From Bacteroidales bacterium (GTDB lineage Bacteria; Bacteroidota; Bacteroidia; Bacteroidales; UBA932): a stretch of 42,848 nucleotides of DNA. Positions within the stretch are counted from its first letter, which is position 1, and every line of letters begins with the position of its first letter. The stretch is taken from NCBI GenBank assembly GCA_017960545.1, contig JAGCYZ010000107.1:1-42848 (forward strand), in the 5' to 3' direction. Positions 17,801 to 25,400 of this stretch are shown piece after piece. A program made the translations under genes and the position numbers. The notes under the pieces were generated by a model. That model was not told where the DNA came from, searched no databases, and was given only the letters and a program-made list of their open reading frames with translations.

Positions 17801-20800
17801 GAGCCTGGCCTTGTGATTGGGACTGGGACTGCTGCTGGGGCTGTTGCTGAGACTGCTGGGGGGCTTGTCCCTGTCCCTGGGTCTGTCCTTGTCCCTTTCC
17901 GTCACCTTTATCCTTCTTTTCTTCCTCCTCAATGCCAAACTCTTCCTTCAGTATGCCCGGATATTTGGCCGCATAGCCAAGATAGAAAAGCTGCGGATAG
18001 TTCCCTATCTCCATTGACAGGTACTTGGTGTCGAACACCTTAAGGGTATTGAGGTTCTTCTCCTTCTTTTTCTTCTCTTTATCTTTATCCTTATCTTTAT
18101 CTTTGTTTTTATCTCCTCCTTGTGCGGGTTTCTGCCCCTCTGCCGGTTTCTGCCCTACGAATTTGCGCTTGAACTCAAATAGGAACATAGCGTTGAGGGC
18201 GTCCCAGTTGGTTACGCCGTTGAAATCCCAGCCCTTGGTGATATAGAAGCCTATTCCCTTCTGGAGCTTCTTGGATGTTTCCTCATCCACTTTTTCCACT
18301 TTGCCGCCGCCTACGCCTCCGTCAACGCTGAGGCTCATAACGTGATTGCTTCCAATGTTGAAAGTCAATCCAACGTTACCCTTGACAATAAGCATACAGT
18401 ACAGCGCAGGTTCGGGTTCCTTCTCCTCCTTGTCCTTGTCCTTATCCTTATTCTTTTCTTTCTCCGCCTCATCTTCTGTCAGATACTCACTCGGAAATGG
18501 GTTGTCCTGCGCCCACAGCTGGAACTGACTTTGTCCATTCGCCAGGGGCGCGGCTTGCTGATTTTGCTGCTCTTTAGGCTCTTTCCCCTCTTTTGGCTCT
18601 TTTGGCTCTTTTGGCTCCTCAGGCACTTCGCCGGCAAATACTACCAGCTGCAGAAGCGCCGATGCCTTGAACTTGGTTCCGCCCTTGTCTTTTTCATCCG
18701 GCCTGGGCTTTTCATTGGTTGCGCCTTTGTCCTTTTCCGGGTCGTCGGACTTGGCGTCCAGGACGGTGAGTATGGCAAAGGATTCGTCAAGGTCCGCCTT
18801 GTAATCCATACCTTTGACAAAACTGCAGAATTCCTGTATGGTTTCGTCCTCCGGCATAGAAGGAAGAATGTCGCTGATCCACTCCTTGGCGGACTCTGGA
18901 ATGGCCTTATACAAAGCCACCACAAACTTGATCACAGCGGAATAGCTGAGATCTGAAGTGCTGAAATCTATAGTTGCAAGCGCAATCTTCTTAGTGGGCT
19001 CAATCCAATCGCTGCCAATATCGACGCTGAAGCTGCTTCCCTCATCAGTTGTCAACTTGGGAGGAGCCGCGTTAGTTGAAGCAGGGCCCTTGCTTTGAGC
19101 CTTTACGTGCTCTCCAAGCGTACCGGTACCTTTGATGCGGTCTTTGGCTTCTGATGAGTAAACTTTGACGGAAGGAGCGGCAGAGGAACCATTGCTCCCG
19201 CTCACGCTCAGTGTCTTGAGGTCCTTGAATGAAGGAAGCTGGTCTATGATCTGCTTGATCGCATTCTTGATTACAGTACGGACAGTATTGACTATCTGCT
19301 TCTTGACCTCCTTGATAATGGGGTTGATGACCTTGTTCCGGATCTTCTCCCACATTCCGGATGCCACATCGGCGACAAAGGTCTTGACCTGGTCCTCCTT
19401 GAATTTGGCACCTTGCTTCTGGGCTTCGGAAAGAATGGAGGAAACGCACTGCTTGAAGCCTTCGTAATAGAGTTCCGGATTGGGCACTGACACCCCTTCA
19501 AAGGCTTCGGAAATGACCTTGATGTATTGATTTATGTCAAGCTGGTCCTTGAGCTCGGACGCCCTGCTGCCCATCGAAGCCAGGTCGTCAAGGGAAGAAG
19601 GGCTAAGGAAACTCCTTACTGCATTGACATCCCCTGCAAAGGTTGTCTCGAGTGCGGAAATGGTACCCTCAAGCCTGTCTTTCCATTCTTTCTCGCTGAA
19701 GAACTTGGAGAGATGCGTGGAAATGCCTGAACCCCAGGCAGTGAAGGAATCAACGGAGACTGACTTGAGCTTCTCTGCAACCTTTTCCGGATCAGGGGCC
19801 GTGGATTTCTTTATGGCCTCCAGGAGCGAAGGCTTTATGATATTCTCGTAAACCTCGTTTACGTTCTTAGGAACCGTTATGGAATTAATCTTATCCTTGA
19901 CGCTCTTTACAAAGTCACGGGCGTCGTCAGACAGATTGGAGGCAGCGTCAGAGACAGGGTTGATGATTTCCTCGATGACCGTCCTGCGGATCTCCTGGAT
20001 TATGGTGTGCGCCTCGTGCTTGAGGGTTTCGTACATCTCTTCCAGTATGTCAATCACCTTGCGGATCATTGTCATAAGAGGCTTGATCTGCTCCCATAGC
20101 TCGCTCCGTATTTCCTTGGTTGCTGAAAGAACCTGCTCGCCAATCTCCCTGAGGAGGGATTCCAGGAGGCTGCGTATGGATTTGAAATCCGGTATGAGAG
20201 GATTGAACAGCCTTGAAATCTCTATGACCTTGGAGGCGATGTTCTCAGCATCCTCTATGCTGTCAACCGGATACTGCTCTTTGAAATAAGTCTGGGGCTC
20301 GGAGAGCATCTTCTCTATCTTGTCCCACTTGAAAGTGGTAATGTTGATAGGGAAAGAAAGGCCCTTGAGATAATTGATGGCTCCCCCGCCATACTGCTTC
20401 ATAGAATCCTGCATAGACTGGCCTATGGAAGCTATATCTTTGGAGAAGTCCGGGATGTTGACCGCAGGAAGGTCCACCAGGTCCGCTGTGATGTCAAGGC
20501 TTGCAAGGGAGGTGCCTGTGAGGCCGTCTATCTTGGCGGCAGTGTCCTCAACCTTCTTACGTGCCTCGCCTGTAAGTGCGTTGACAGAGCCTACAGCATA
20601 ATTGACGGCACCATTGGCACTTTCAGTCAAGTCACTGACAAATCCGGATATCTGTCCCGCTGCATCTCCTATCACCTTGGACACCTCGCCAACCGCAGCG
20701 TTCAGTTTGTTTATGAAAGATTCAGGGAGCTTGATCTCCACAGTCTTCTTGCCCACTATTCCAAGGAAGTCCAGGATGGCGTACATCTTGGAAAGGACGG

Positions 20801-21659
20801 AGGAGACCTTCTCAAATGCATCCTGGATGTCTTGGACTGCCTGGCTGCTGAGTGCCTGGTCAATCTCTTTACGGAGATCGCTTGCAACAGAGTTGTAAAC
20901 GTCTTCCATATCCTGTACTGTCTCCTTGAAGAGAGTACGGGCCATATTCTGCGCCTTGCTGGCGTCATTCTCCACTTGTTTCAGGAAATCACTGATTCCG
21001 TCCTGAACCTTGCCCTTGACATCGGCTACGGTGCCCTGGATGGAATTGTACAGGGAATTGGCCTGGAGCTTTACGTACTTGATTTCGTCGTTGAAGACTT
21101 CCCTGCCGTTGCGGAGTATGGTAATGAAGATGTACTCCAGCAGGGACATTGCCAAGTCTTTGAGGCTGAACTTCTCATAGGCGTCTCCAAGGCACTGCTG
21201 GAGTTCTTTTTCTATTTTGCTGATCTCCACGTTCTGGAAATCCTTGACCATTTGGAAGAGGCCCTTGAGGGTATTGAAAGCAGATTCCAGTATGGCAGCA
21301 TAATCGGGTCCATCCTTTCCTTCACCGGAGAGCTTTTCAATATTATTGGCAAGGTTGTCCACAAGGTCCAGAGGCTGGCCCAGAAGATTCATGAAATCTT
21401 CCGTGCTCTGGCATTGGCTTATGTCAAGGCCAACTTGGGCGAAAACAGATTTTATGACTTGTTCGCAGCTGGAAAACAGCTGTTTGGTGGACTTGACTCC
21501 GTCCTCGAAACTGGAAGGGGACCCCTTGGTGTCCTTCTGCAACTGCTCCAGCGCTTTTCTTAAACCGGAGAACTCCTTCTCAAGATCCCGGAGAAGAGTG
21601 TCCCTGGTTTTTTCCAACAAGAAGACCATCTTGTCGGCTAAGTTCTCGAATGCTCCCAT
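14895..21659 (-). CDS. Module 2 protein A2: helical front, DUF6603-like beta region, two S1 RNA-binding domains (2254 aa)
   Basis: First gene of module 2 and the largest in the window. Residues 1 to about 870 are long amphipathic helices rich in K, E, I and L. About 920-1335 is a beta-rich connector interrupted by three low-complexity loops (near 1014-1080, 1182-1201 and 1254-1290). About 1335-1815 is a strand-after-strand region resembling DUF6603, with LLSIGGFHPAYKPEEG, SYLAVTSNSFQIGA, GYASFDALFQFDPFLFMF and VQGPAPWIVSGFAKF. A conserved RNRASFDRYVAAMEQ motif follows, also present at the end of A1. After that A2 adds two S1 domains (about 2032-2107 and 2155-2228) very like the polynucleotide phosphorylase S1, for example YGAFLDMIPGIETLLHINDI and FGAFVEILPGKEGLLHITEV, joined by an Arg/Ser-rich linker. 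No signal peptide was seen, so it is probably cytoplasmic. A strong promoter match lies just upstream. Function is unknown; RNA binding is inferred from the S1 pair. Confidence 0.88.
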   Translation of the reverse strand: MGAFENLADKMVFLLEKTRDTLLRDLEKEFSGLRKALEQLQKDTKGSPSSFEDGVKSTKQLFSSCEQVIKSVFAQVGLDISQCQSTEDFMNLLGQPLDLVDNLANNIEKLSGEGKDGPDYAAILESAFNTLKGLFQMVKDFQNVEISKIEKELQQCLGDAYEKFSLKDLAMSLLEYIFITILRNGREVFNDEIKYVKLQANSLYNSIQGTVADVKGKVQDGISDFLKQVENDASKAQNMARTLFKETVQDMEDVYNSVASDLRKEIDQALSSQAVQDIQDAFEKVSSVLSKMYAILDFLGIVGKKTVEIKLPESFINKLNAAVGEVSKVIGDAAGQISGFVSDLTESANGAVNYAVGSVNALTGEARKKVEDTAAKIDGLTGTSLASLDITADLVDLPAVNIPDFSKDIASIGQSMQDSMKQYGGGAINYLKGLSFPINITTFKWDKIEKMLSEPQTYFKEQYPVDSIEDAENIASKVIEISRLFNPLIPDFKSIRSLLESLLREIGEQVLSATKEIRSELWEQIKPLMTMIRKVIDILEEMYETLKHEAHTIIQEIRRTVIEEIINPVSDAASNLSDDARDFVKSVKDKINSITVPKNVNEVYENIIKPSLLEAIKKSTAPDPEKVAEKLKSVSVDSFTAWGSGISTHLSKFFSEKEWKDRLEGTISALETTFAGDVNAVRSFLSPSSLDDLASMGSRASELKDQLDINQYIKVISEAFEGVSVPNPELYYEGFKQCVSSILSEAQKQGAKFKEDQVKTFVADVASGMWEKIRNKVINPIIKEVKKQIVNTVRTVIKNAIKQIIDQLPSFKDLKTLSVSGSNGSSAAPSVKVYSSEAKDRIKGTGTLGEHVKAQSKGPASTNAAPPKLTTDEGSSFSVDIGSDWIEPTKKIALATIDFSTSDLSYSAVIKFVVALYKAIPESAKEWISDILPSMPEDETIQEFCSFVKGMDYKADLDESFAILTVLDAKSDDPEKDKGATNEKPRPDEKDKGGTKFKASALLQLVVFAGEVPEEPKEPKEPKEGKEPKEQQNQQAAPLANGQSQFQLWAQDNPFPSEYLTEDEAEKEKNKDKDKDKEEKEPEPALYCMLIVKGNVGLTFNIGSNHVMSLSVDGGVGGGKVEKVDEETSKKLQKGIGFYITKGWDFNGVTNWDALNAMFLFEFKRKFVGQKPAEGQKPAQGGDKNKDKDKDKDKEKKKKEKNLNTLKVFDTKYLSMEIGNYPQLFYLGYAAKYPGILKEEFGIEEEEKKDKGDGKGQGQTQGQGQAPQQSQQQPQQQSQSQSQGQAPGSEKGPGEGQKKPAGNSLQVGYIGAVQDASISLHLQDVAFVKEVLKDDVALNFDTYLWYDYQKGFDFGGDVSLHMDFDLNHKKLGPVTIDTFSLDAGSLKDQKGKLGLVVGTTFQLEMSPALVVAVEDLGVGLVLKYKDEEGNFGDFDLDGSIKYPSGFGITVDASAVKGGGFISIDQQTGEFFGVLDLNIINKIGVGGFLLCDPGTAKGHEFSLVVLLSARFNPGVPLGMGFSLTAVGGTLGLNRELSRDAIQNGVRTGSLDQVFFVSNIKDHLSEMKSNVLTYFPVKKGQFFFGILGEITFEPIVKCDFGLLIQLPKPTEFIIVGALKVNAAEGLVRINVFFAGGINFEEGMWFDASIVDSQIVGISLSGDMAFRLNWGGQKGFLLSIGGFHPAYKPEEGLHVGSMKRLAMKLDYSILKISFESYLAVTSNSFQIGARFDLKIGWDKFGITGYASFDALFQFDPFLFMFNVSAGVGVKCGDWTLLSIDLALDVQGPAPWIVSGFAKFSFLLIPVEVSFTKSWGESAPELPSKTVEVFPLLVDEWEKDNNWSVDNGDIAGNSMVVLFGHESSSLVLQPDGSLTFNQSAIPFYTQNKLDKMDLCNDAVPSDYDSLKLSVLNGQVLEKAALEQNDFAPALYKKMSIKEKLDSESYVKYNSGFTLNEKDKLQSKGNETVLKRSIQYEAVPLGSASSASVSSKGLEATSNDHRNRASFDRYVAAMEQRLDGVKISREDEEPGSNVREPKVGDVYRGKVKTICEYGAFLDMIPGIETLLHINDISWEKISKVEDVLKVGQEVEVKIIDIVPGSGRIDVSRRALLEKPVNNPTGTRSRNDQESGRRRSGERGSSNSSGRNDSEVEKPPVTIDKDLVVGNIYHGKVSSVVPFGAFVEILPGKEGLLHITEVSWERVETVEGILSVGQELDVKLVDIDSQTGKLKLSLRQLQEKPEPEKPKPEKPERMKALTNI
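14900..15570 (-). other. Tandem PNPase-like S1 domains within A2
   Basis: This is the coding segment for the C-terminal tail of A2. S1 copy 1 starts VGDVYRGKVKTICEYGAFLD and ends GRIDVSRRALLEKP. Copy 2 starts VVGNIYHGKVSSVVPFGAFV and ends GKLKLSLRQLQEKP. Both show the S1 pattern (G-x-V-x-G-K-V, GAF, LLHI, a VGQE-(V/L)-(E/D)-VK strand, and a closing S-R/L-R helix). The linker between them is short, basic and Ser/Arg/Gly-rich (RSRND...GRRRSGERGSS), a composition often found in RNA-binding tails. The polynucleotide phosphorylase KH and RNase PH domains are absent, so this is a domain fusion and not a polynucleotide phosphorylase gene. Confidence 0.9.
17795..17905 (-). repeat. Gln-rich low-complexity coding repeat in A2
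   Basis: Short degenerate CAG/CAA-type repeats encode a run rich in QSQ, QPQ and GQ after the EEEEKKDKGDG stretch (about residues 1254-1290). In A1 the matching place is a short turn between strands, so this is a loop expansion. Confidence 0.8.
18058..18115 (-). repeat. Lys/Asp dipeptide coding repeat in A2 (first)
   Basis: A six-base unit (plus-strand form tttatc/cttatc) is repeated and encodes NKDKDKDKDKEKKKKEK at about residues 1182-1201. It probably forms a charged disordered loop between beta strands and looks prone to slippage. Confidence 0.8.
18421..18470 (-). repeat. Lys/Asp dipeptide coding repeat in A2 (second)
   Basis: A second copy of the same kind of six-base repeat encodes EKNKDKDKDKEEKE at about residues 1064-1080, in a neighbouring loop of the beta-rich connector. 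Confidence 0.8.
18572..18620 (-). repeat. EPK tripeptide coding repeat in A2
   Basis: A nine-base unit (plus-strand ggctctttt) is repeated and encodes EEPKEPKEPKEGKEPKE at about residues 1014-1030. The corresponding A1 loop is a short charged turn (ADRKRKKDGKEE). Confidence 0.8.
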
Positions 21660-21678
21660 GGTAAAAAGGTTAGACTAT

Positions 21679-21709
21679 CAAATTTAATTAAATAAATTTG
21701 AAAATGCAA
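21679..21709 (-). promoter_or_regulatory. Bacteroides-type promoter for module 2
   Basis: On the minus strand TAAATTTG (21679-21686) matches the Bacteroides -7 pattern TAnnTTTG exactly. A TTGC (21706-21709) lies 19 nt upstream as the -33 element. The predicted transcription start is only about 10-15 nt before the A2 ATG, giving a very short leader. It lies in the 70-nt gap after the CDF gene, so module 2 can be transcribed independently. Confidence 0.65.
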
Positions 21710-21729
21710 CCTTTTACATTGCAATAATT

Positions 21730-22629
21730 TTAAAGATTCTTTGGGGTTTTGACGGGCTCCATATGCAGGGTGACTATGGTGTCAGCCCCAAAACGGTCCT
21801 TGAGTTTCCGCTCTATTTCTGACGTGATTTGATGGACGGTATTGAGCGTCATCTCGCCGTCCAGCCTGATATGCGCCTCAATGGCAACTTTGTTGCCTAT
21901 CCGGCGCGTACGCAGGTTATGCGGCTCGGACACTTCCGGAAAAGAGGAAATGATATCCACAATTTCCGCTTCCTGGGCATCGGTGAGCGATTCGTCGGTG
22001 AGTTCCCCAAGGCTCGGCCTCATTATCTTCAGGGCCACGGCAATGAGCATTGCTCCAACCACTATTGACGCCAGCGGATCCAGGACGGTCCAGCGCCCCC
22101 CAATAAGCACGGCTCCCGCAATTCCAATGGCTGCGCCAATTGAAGAAAGCGCATCGCTGCGGTGGTGCCACGCATTGGCCACAAGGGCCTGCGATTCCAG
22201 TTCGCGGCCTTTGCGTGCCGTAAACTGGTACATCAGTTCCTTGACCAATATGGATATGACTGCCACCCAAAGAGCCAGTTTGCCGGGGCTCTGCAAATCC
22301 GCACCGCCAAGCCAGGCGGCAAACTTGCTTGCACCAGACACTATTATGCCGATGGCTGCACCAATAAGCGCAATGCTTACCATAAGGGATGCCAGGGTCT
22401 CAAACTTCCCGTGACCGTAATCGTGGGAAGCGTCCTGCGGCCGCGCGCTTATCCCCACGAACAGCAGAACAATGAAGTCAGTAAGAAGGTCCGAAAGCGA
22501 GTGCACGGCATCCGCGATCATCGCCGAACTGCGCCCTGCCACGCCGGCAATGAACTTTACAATGACAAGGAGCACGTTTCCCGCGCTCCCTATCAGTGTA
22601 ATCCTGCGTATCTGGTCTTCCCTTTCCAT
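21730..22629 (-). CDS. Cation diffusion facilitator (CDF) family metal exporter
   Basis: Inner-membrane proton-coupled exporter of divalent metals, 299 aa, the usual length for the family. Six transmembrane helices are predicted by eye, then a cytoplasmic C-terminal domain with the ferredoxin-like fold (VAIEAHIRLDGEMTLNTVHQ). Metal-site residues are present: D40, H43 and D47 in DAVHSLSD of helix 2, and H155 with D159 in WHHRSD of helix 5. An HxxxD pair in both helices is common in Zn-type members, but Fe or Mn members look similar, so the metal is not assigned. The gene sits between the two giant modules on the same strand, 36 nt after the E gene and its terminator. I found no clear promoter of its own; read-through from module 1 is possible. 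It looks unrelated to the modules and may be there by chance. Confidence 0.92.
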   Translation of the reverse strand: MEREDQIRRITLIGSAGNVLLVIVKFIAGVAGRSSAMIADAVHSLSDLLTDFIVLLFVGISARPQDASHDYGHGKFETLASLMVSIALIGAAIGIIVSGASKFAAWLGGADLQSPGKLALWVAVISILVKELMYQFTARKGRELESQALVANAWHHRSDALSSIGAAIGIAGAVLIGGRWTVLDPLASIVVGAMLIAVALKIMRPSLGELTDESLTDAQEAEIVDIISSFPEVSEPHNLRTRRIGNKVAIEAHIRLDGEMTLNTVHQITSEIERKLKDRFGADTIVTLHMEPVKTPKNL

Positions 22630-22646
22630 ATCCAGGACGAAGTTAC

Positions 22647-22686
22647 AAAAAAACTCCGGCAGGTGTCATACGTGCTGGAGTTTTTC
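22647..22686 (-). terminator. Intrinsic terminator at the end of module 1
   Basis: On the minus strand AAACTCC pairs with GGAGTTT (22677-22683 with 22651-22657). The stem is extended by a GCA/TGC pairing after a mismatch, and seven T follow immediately (plus-strand A-run 22647-22653). The upstream arm lies inside the last codons of the E gene. It separates module 1 from the CDF gene and module 2. Confidence 0.7.
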
Positions 22687-23496
22687 GTAAATCTTGGGGT
22701 CAAGTTCCTTGATCTTGTTCATCATTGCCCTGACAAGGGAATCACATTGGTCAGGGTCTCGCCTCGCTATGTTCTTGGCCCCCCACAGATGGGTAAAGAT
22801 GTCATTGTCAGACTGATAAGGATCATCTACCAGGGTATTTATCTTGAGGCCGTATTTATTGGCTTCCATTGCCAGGAGCCGCTGCTCTGCAAACACCATC
22901 TGGGATACCATCTCCATAGGATACTCGTCATTGCCCGTCATAAAGTCTATGGCGCTACGTGTGTATGAATCTTTGAATTCCTGGTCCCTGAAGAAAGCGA
23001 AGGCAGTGTTGCAAGGACGGACCCTCCAGCTCCATTCCGGGTCGAACTTATACCCAGGACGGATTTTAAGGTATTCCTTGGGCAGGTAGCAGTCAATCAA
23101 ATCTTCCCGATGCAGTACCGTCAATGGTCCGCGCATCTTTTGGCCAAGAGCTTTCCAAATGATGATATCCGTATCGACCATAGCCACAGGGGCTGGTTCC
23201 GCCCGCAATGCATACAACTTGGATCCAGCCCAGAATATTGTCTGGTTTACTGATTCAGGAATCTGATCCAGGGTTGTATTGTCCACTCCCCCATCCCATA
23301 AGTCCAGAAGGTCGTTCCCCTTGAACCAATTATATGTCGGAGTATCCGCATAGAACTTGATGGGGCCGTTAAGCTTGCGCCACATAAGGGCGGAAAGGGC
23401 CATACAGACCACCTCAAAGAACTCAGGCTGAAATTCCAATTGGGGATTCAACCTGAGCCTTGGTGCGGCGCTCCATATGTGGATGCCCATTGTCAT
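22666..23496 (-). CDS. Module 1 protein E, glycosyltransferase-like (276 aa)
   Basis: Soluble protein of 276 aa with features of a GT-A-type glycosyltransferase fold. A beta strand ends in VAMVDTDIIIW with a DxD motif (D108, D110), the usual nucleotide-sugar/metal site, preceded by FWAGSKLYAL. The overall pattern reminds me of the DUF6734 family of Bacteroidota, which I cannot confirm here. The donor and acceptor are unknown. The start overlaps the D1 stop codon (ATGA), indicating translational coupling, so E is the fifth gene of module 1. Module 2 has no counterpart. Its position suggests it may modify a module 1 protein or its target, but that is inference. Confidence 0.75.
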   Translation of the reverse strand: MTMGIHIWSAAPRLRLNPQLEFQPEFFEVVCMALSALMWRKLNGPIKFYADTPTYNWFKGNDLLDLWDGGVDNTTLDQIPESVNQTIFWAGSKLYALRAEPAPVAMVDTDIIIWKALGQKMRGPLTVLHREDLIDCYLPKEYLKIRPGYKFDPEWSWRVRPCNTAFAFFRDQEFKDSYTRSAIDFMTGNDEYPMEMVSQMVFAEQRLLAMEANKYGLKINTLVDDPYQSDNDIFTHLWGAKNIARRDPDQCDSLVRAMMNKIKELDPKIYEKLQHV

Positions 23497-25400
23497 TCTT
23501 CTGCCTTCTTAAGCTCTTCGGCTATTTGCTCCTTGTCCTCTCTGGCGGACTGTTTCTGGATCTGCCGGAGTTCGTCGAACATAAGGCCGCTGTTTGCCTG
23601 ATATCCGGATATCTTCTTGGCAAATCCGCGCCAGGTAAAAGTGGCACCGTTCAACCAACGGGTCTGCTGGTTTGTCAGCGTTACCTTGGTTCCGTATCCC
23701 TGGATCTCCTCTTCATTCAGATAGAACGGAATCACCTTGCCTTCCTTGTCCCTCTTCACAGCAAGGACGGATGTGGACGGACGGACCCATTTGAAAGGTT
23801 TCTTGGAGCCGTCATTGATATATATAGGCATCCTTCCGCGGCGAAAGCGGATTTCCCTTCCCATTGCTCCGGATTCCGGAAGAGGTATGAAAGGAATCCA
23901 GTTCACGGGAACGCGGTTCTGGATAAGGTATTTGAACTCCGCATTCTCTTCGCCCTTCACCTCCGGGCCGTTCTGTGAATCAACCGCGGTCAGGACTTTG
24001 TCTGACATAGTCTTACCATCCAGGGAGCCGCCGCATTCATCGTCAATGCGCTTTTCAACGCCCCATACCATATTGGCCATCTCGTCCCTCAGGAACTGAA
24101 CCTCTTCAATGGGTTCGCTTTCGCTCACACGGAGCAGACTTGCAGGAAGGAAGAGGCCATCGACGGTCCTGAAATCTCCCTTTTTGTCATTTGCCGCATA
24201 AGCGTCCGAGCGCACATTACTAAACAGCGCCCACCTGTCCGTGAACGGGACTTCCGGAGCCTTGTTGTCGTGTCTCCCAGGAGTACGGCCAATCATCTGC
24301 ACATCTCCAAAAGTGTCGTTCACTACAATGTGATCGACACTTATCTGGCGCCCGGCCTTGGTATGCACAGGTATCATCATCCAGTCGTTACTGTACATAG
24401 CCACATATTCCATCATTACGGCGCTTGCCAGCTGGGACACGTCGTCATTGCTCAGGTTGCCGAACTGGACGCGGTGGTTTTCATACTCCCACAGCCTTCT
24501 TGCCGGAGCGGCAGGGAATGTTGCCTTGGCAGGAAGATAGCCGAAGAATTCAGTATACTGTTTACTGTATATATTATGCCCTCGTACCGGAGCCTTGTCA
24601 AAAGTATACCAACCTATGTGCCCTGTAGAATAATTCTCAGCAGAGTAAATGTCACCACCCACACCCAGGGAGAAAACGTATGCGAGTTTCTCCGGGTTCC
24701 AGAAAGACTTCTCTGACCCGTAAACATGATATTTATCAGCAAACCAGGATCGATACTCCTCCACTATTCTGGAAGCTGGGACGTTGTACTTTTGCAGGAC
24801 ATCGTATAACCCGCTTCTGTATGCTTTCTCTCCGTCAAAAGACCTGTTGGCATATACGGCAAGGAAGCGTTTCTTCTTATCATTGACATTATCTGCAATT
24901 TCACGGATGGGATCGTCCTCAGCACTTGAATCAGATTCAAGAGGATATTTCTTTCTCAATGCTTCAAAAATCTGAGGAAACTTATTCTCTGAGCGAAGCA
25001 TCTTTATCAGATGAGTGGCAGCCTCAACTTTGTCATAAAGGGTCATCTTATACTTGAAGCCCTCTACAAGAGGTTCTACCAACTCCGGATTCTCAAGGAC
25101 AAGGAATCCTTCCTCTGGGTCCTGGCCACGATATAAAATATCATTTGTACGGCTGGTCACAACGGCCTGTACCGATATAGCCGATCCGCAGTCGTCACCC
25201 TTGAAACGGCCGAACTGCCACTGGCGCGTAAGCATCCACATAGGGTCGTGCGCTTCAAACGACAACGCTTGGGCATAGTCCTTCTTGCGGGCCCTGGGCT
25301 CATACCTCTTGATCAACTGCGAAGGCCAGTCTCCACGTTCTTTGATGGAGGATATACTGCTGGATCCACTTGGGATATAAGGTGTACTGCTGTTTCCCAT
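23493..25400 (-). CDS. Module 1 protein D1, conserved uncharacterised (635 aa)
   Basis: Paralogue of D2. A Ser-rich N-terminus (about 25 residues) precedes the signature LIKRYEPRARKKDYAQALSF followed by HDPMWMLTRQWQFGRFKGDD. Then come NDWMMIPVHTKAG with HIVVNDTFG, EEVQFLRDEMANMVWGVE, VPVNWIPFIPLP, and a C-terminal EEEIQGYGTKV...WLNGATFTWRGFAK...SGLMFDEL block ending in a charged helical tail. Each block has a D2 equivalent. No signal peptide, membrane helix or catalytic motif was recognised. The start codon overlaps the C1 stop by one base (TAATG) and the stop overlaps the E start, so C1, D1 and E are tightly coupled in translation. Confidence 0.86.
   Translation of the reverse strand: MGNSSTPYIPSGSSSISSIKERGDWPSQLIKRYEPRARKKDYAQALSFEAHDPMWMLTRQWQFGRFKGDDCGSAISVQAVVTSRTNDILYRGQDPEEGFLVLENPELVEPLVEGFKYKMTLYDKVEAATHLIKMLRSENKFPQIFEALRKKYPLESDSSAEDDPIREIADNVNDKKKRFLAVYANRSFDGEKAYRSGLYDVLQKYNVPASRIVEEYRSWFADKYHVYGSEKSFWNPEKLAYVFSLGVGGDIYSAENYSTGHIGWYTFDKAPVRGHNIYSKQYTEFFGYLPAKATFPAAPARRLWEYENHRVQFGNLSNDDVSQLASAVMMEYVAMYSNDWMMIPVHTKAGRQISVDHIVVNDTFGDVQMIGRTPGRHDNKAPEVPFTDRWALFSNVRSDAYAANDKKGDFRTVDGLFLPASLLRVSESEPIEEVQFLRDEMANMVWGVEKRIDDECGGSLDGKTMSDKVLTAVDSQNGPEVKGEENAEFKYLIQNRVPVNWIPFIPLPESGAMGREIRFRRGRMPIYINDGSKKPFKWVRPSTSVLAVKRDKEGKVIPFYLNEEEIQGYGTKVTLTNQQTRWLNGATFTWRGFAKKISGYQANSGLMFDELRQIQKQSAREDKEQIAEELKKAEE

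Noticed and set aside
18410-18625. Possible CRISPR or DNA-level repeat array
   Set aside because: The units are 6 or 9 bases, in frame, and encode EPK and KD runs in A2; there are no spacers.
20832-21563. 243-codon open frame on the plus strand opposite A2
   Set aside because: Antisense shadow of the helical N-terminus of A2, produced by its codon bias.
22162-22968. 268-codon plus-strand frame spanning the CDF and E genes
   Set aside because: It crosses two convincing minus-strand genes and the terminator between them; its composition is unlike a real protein.
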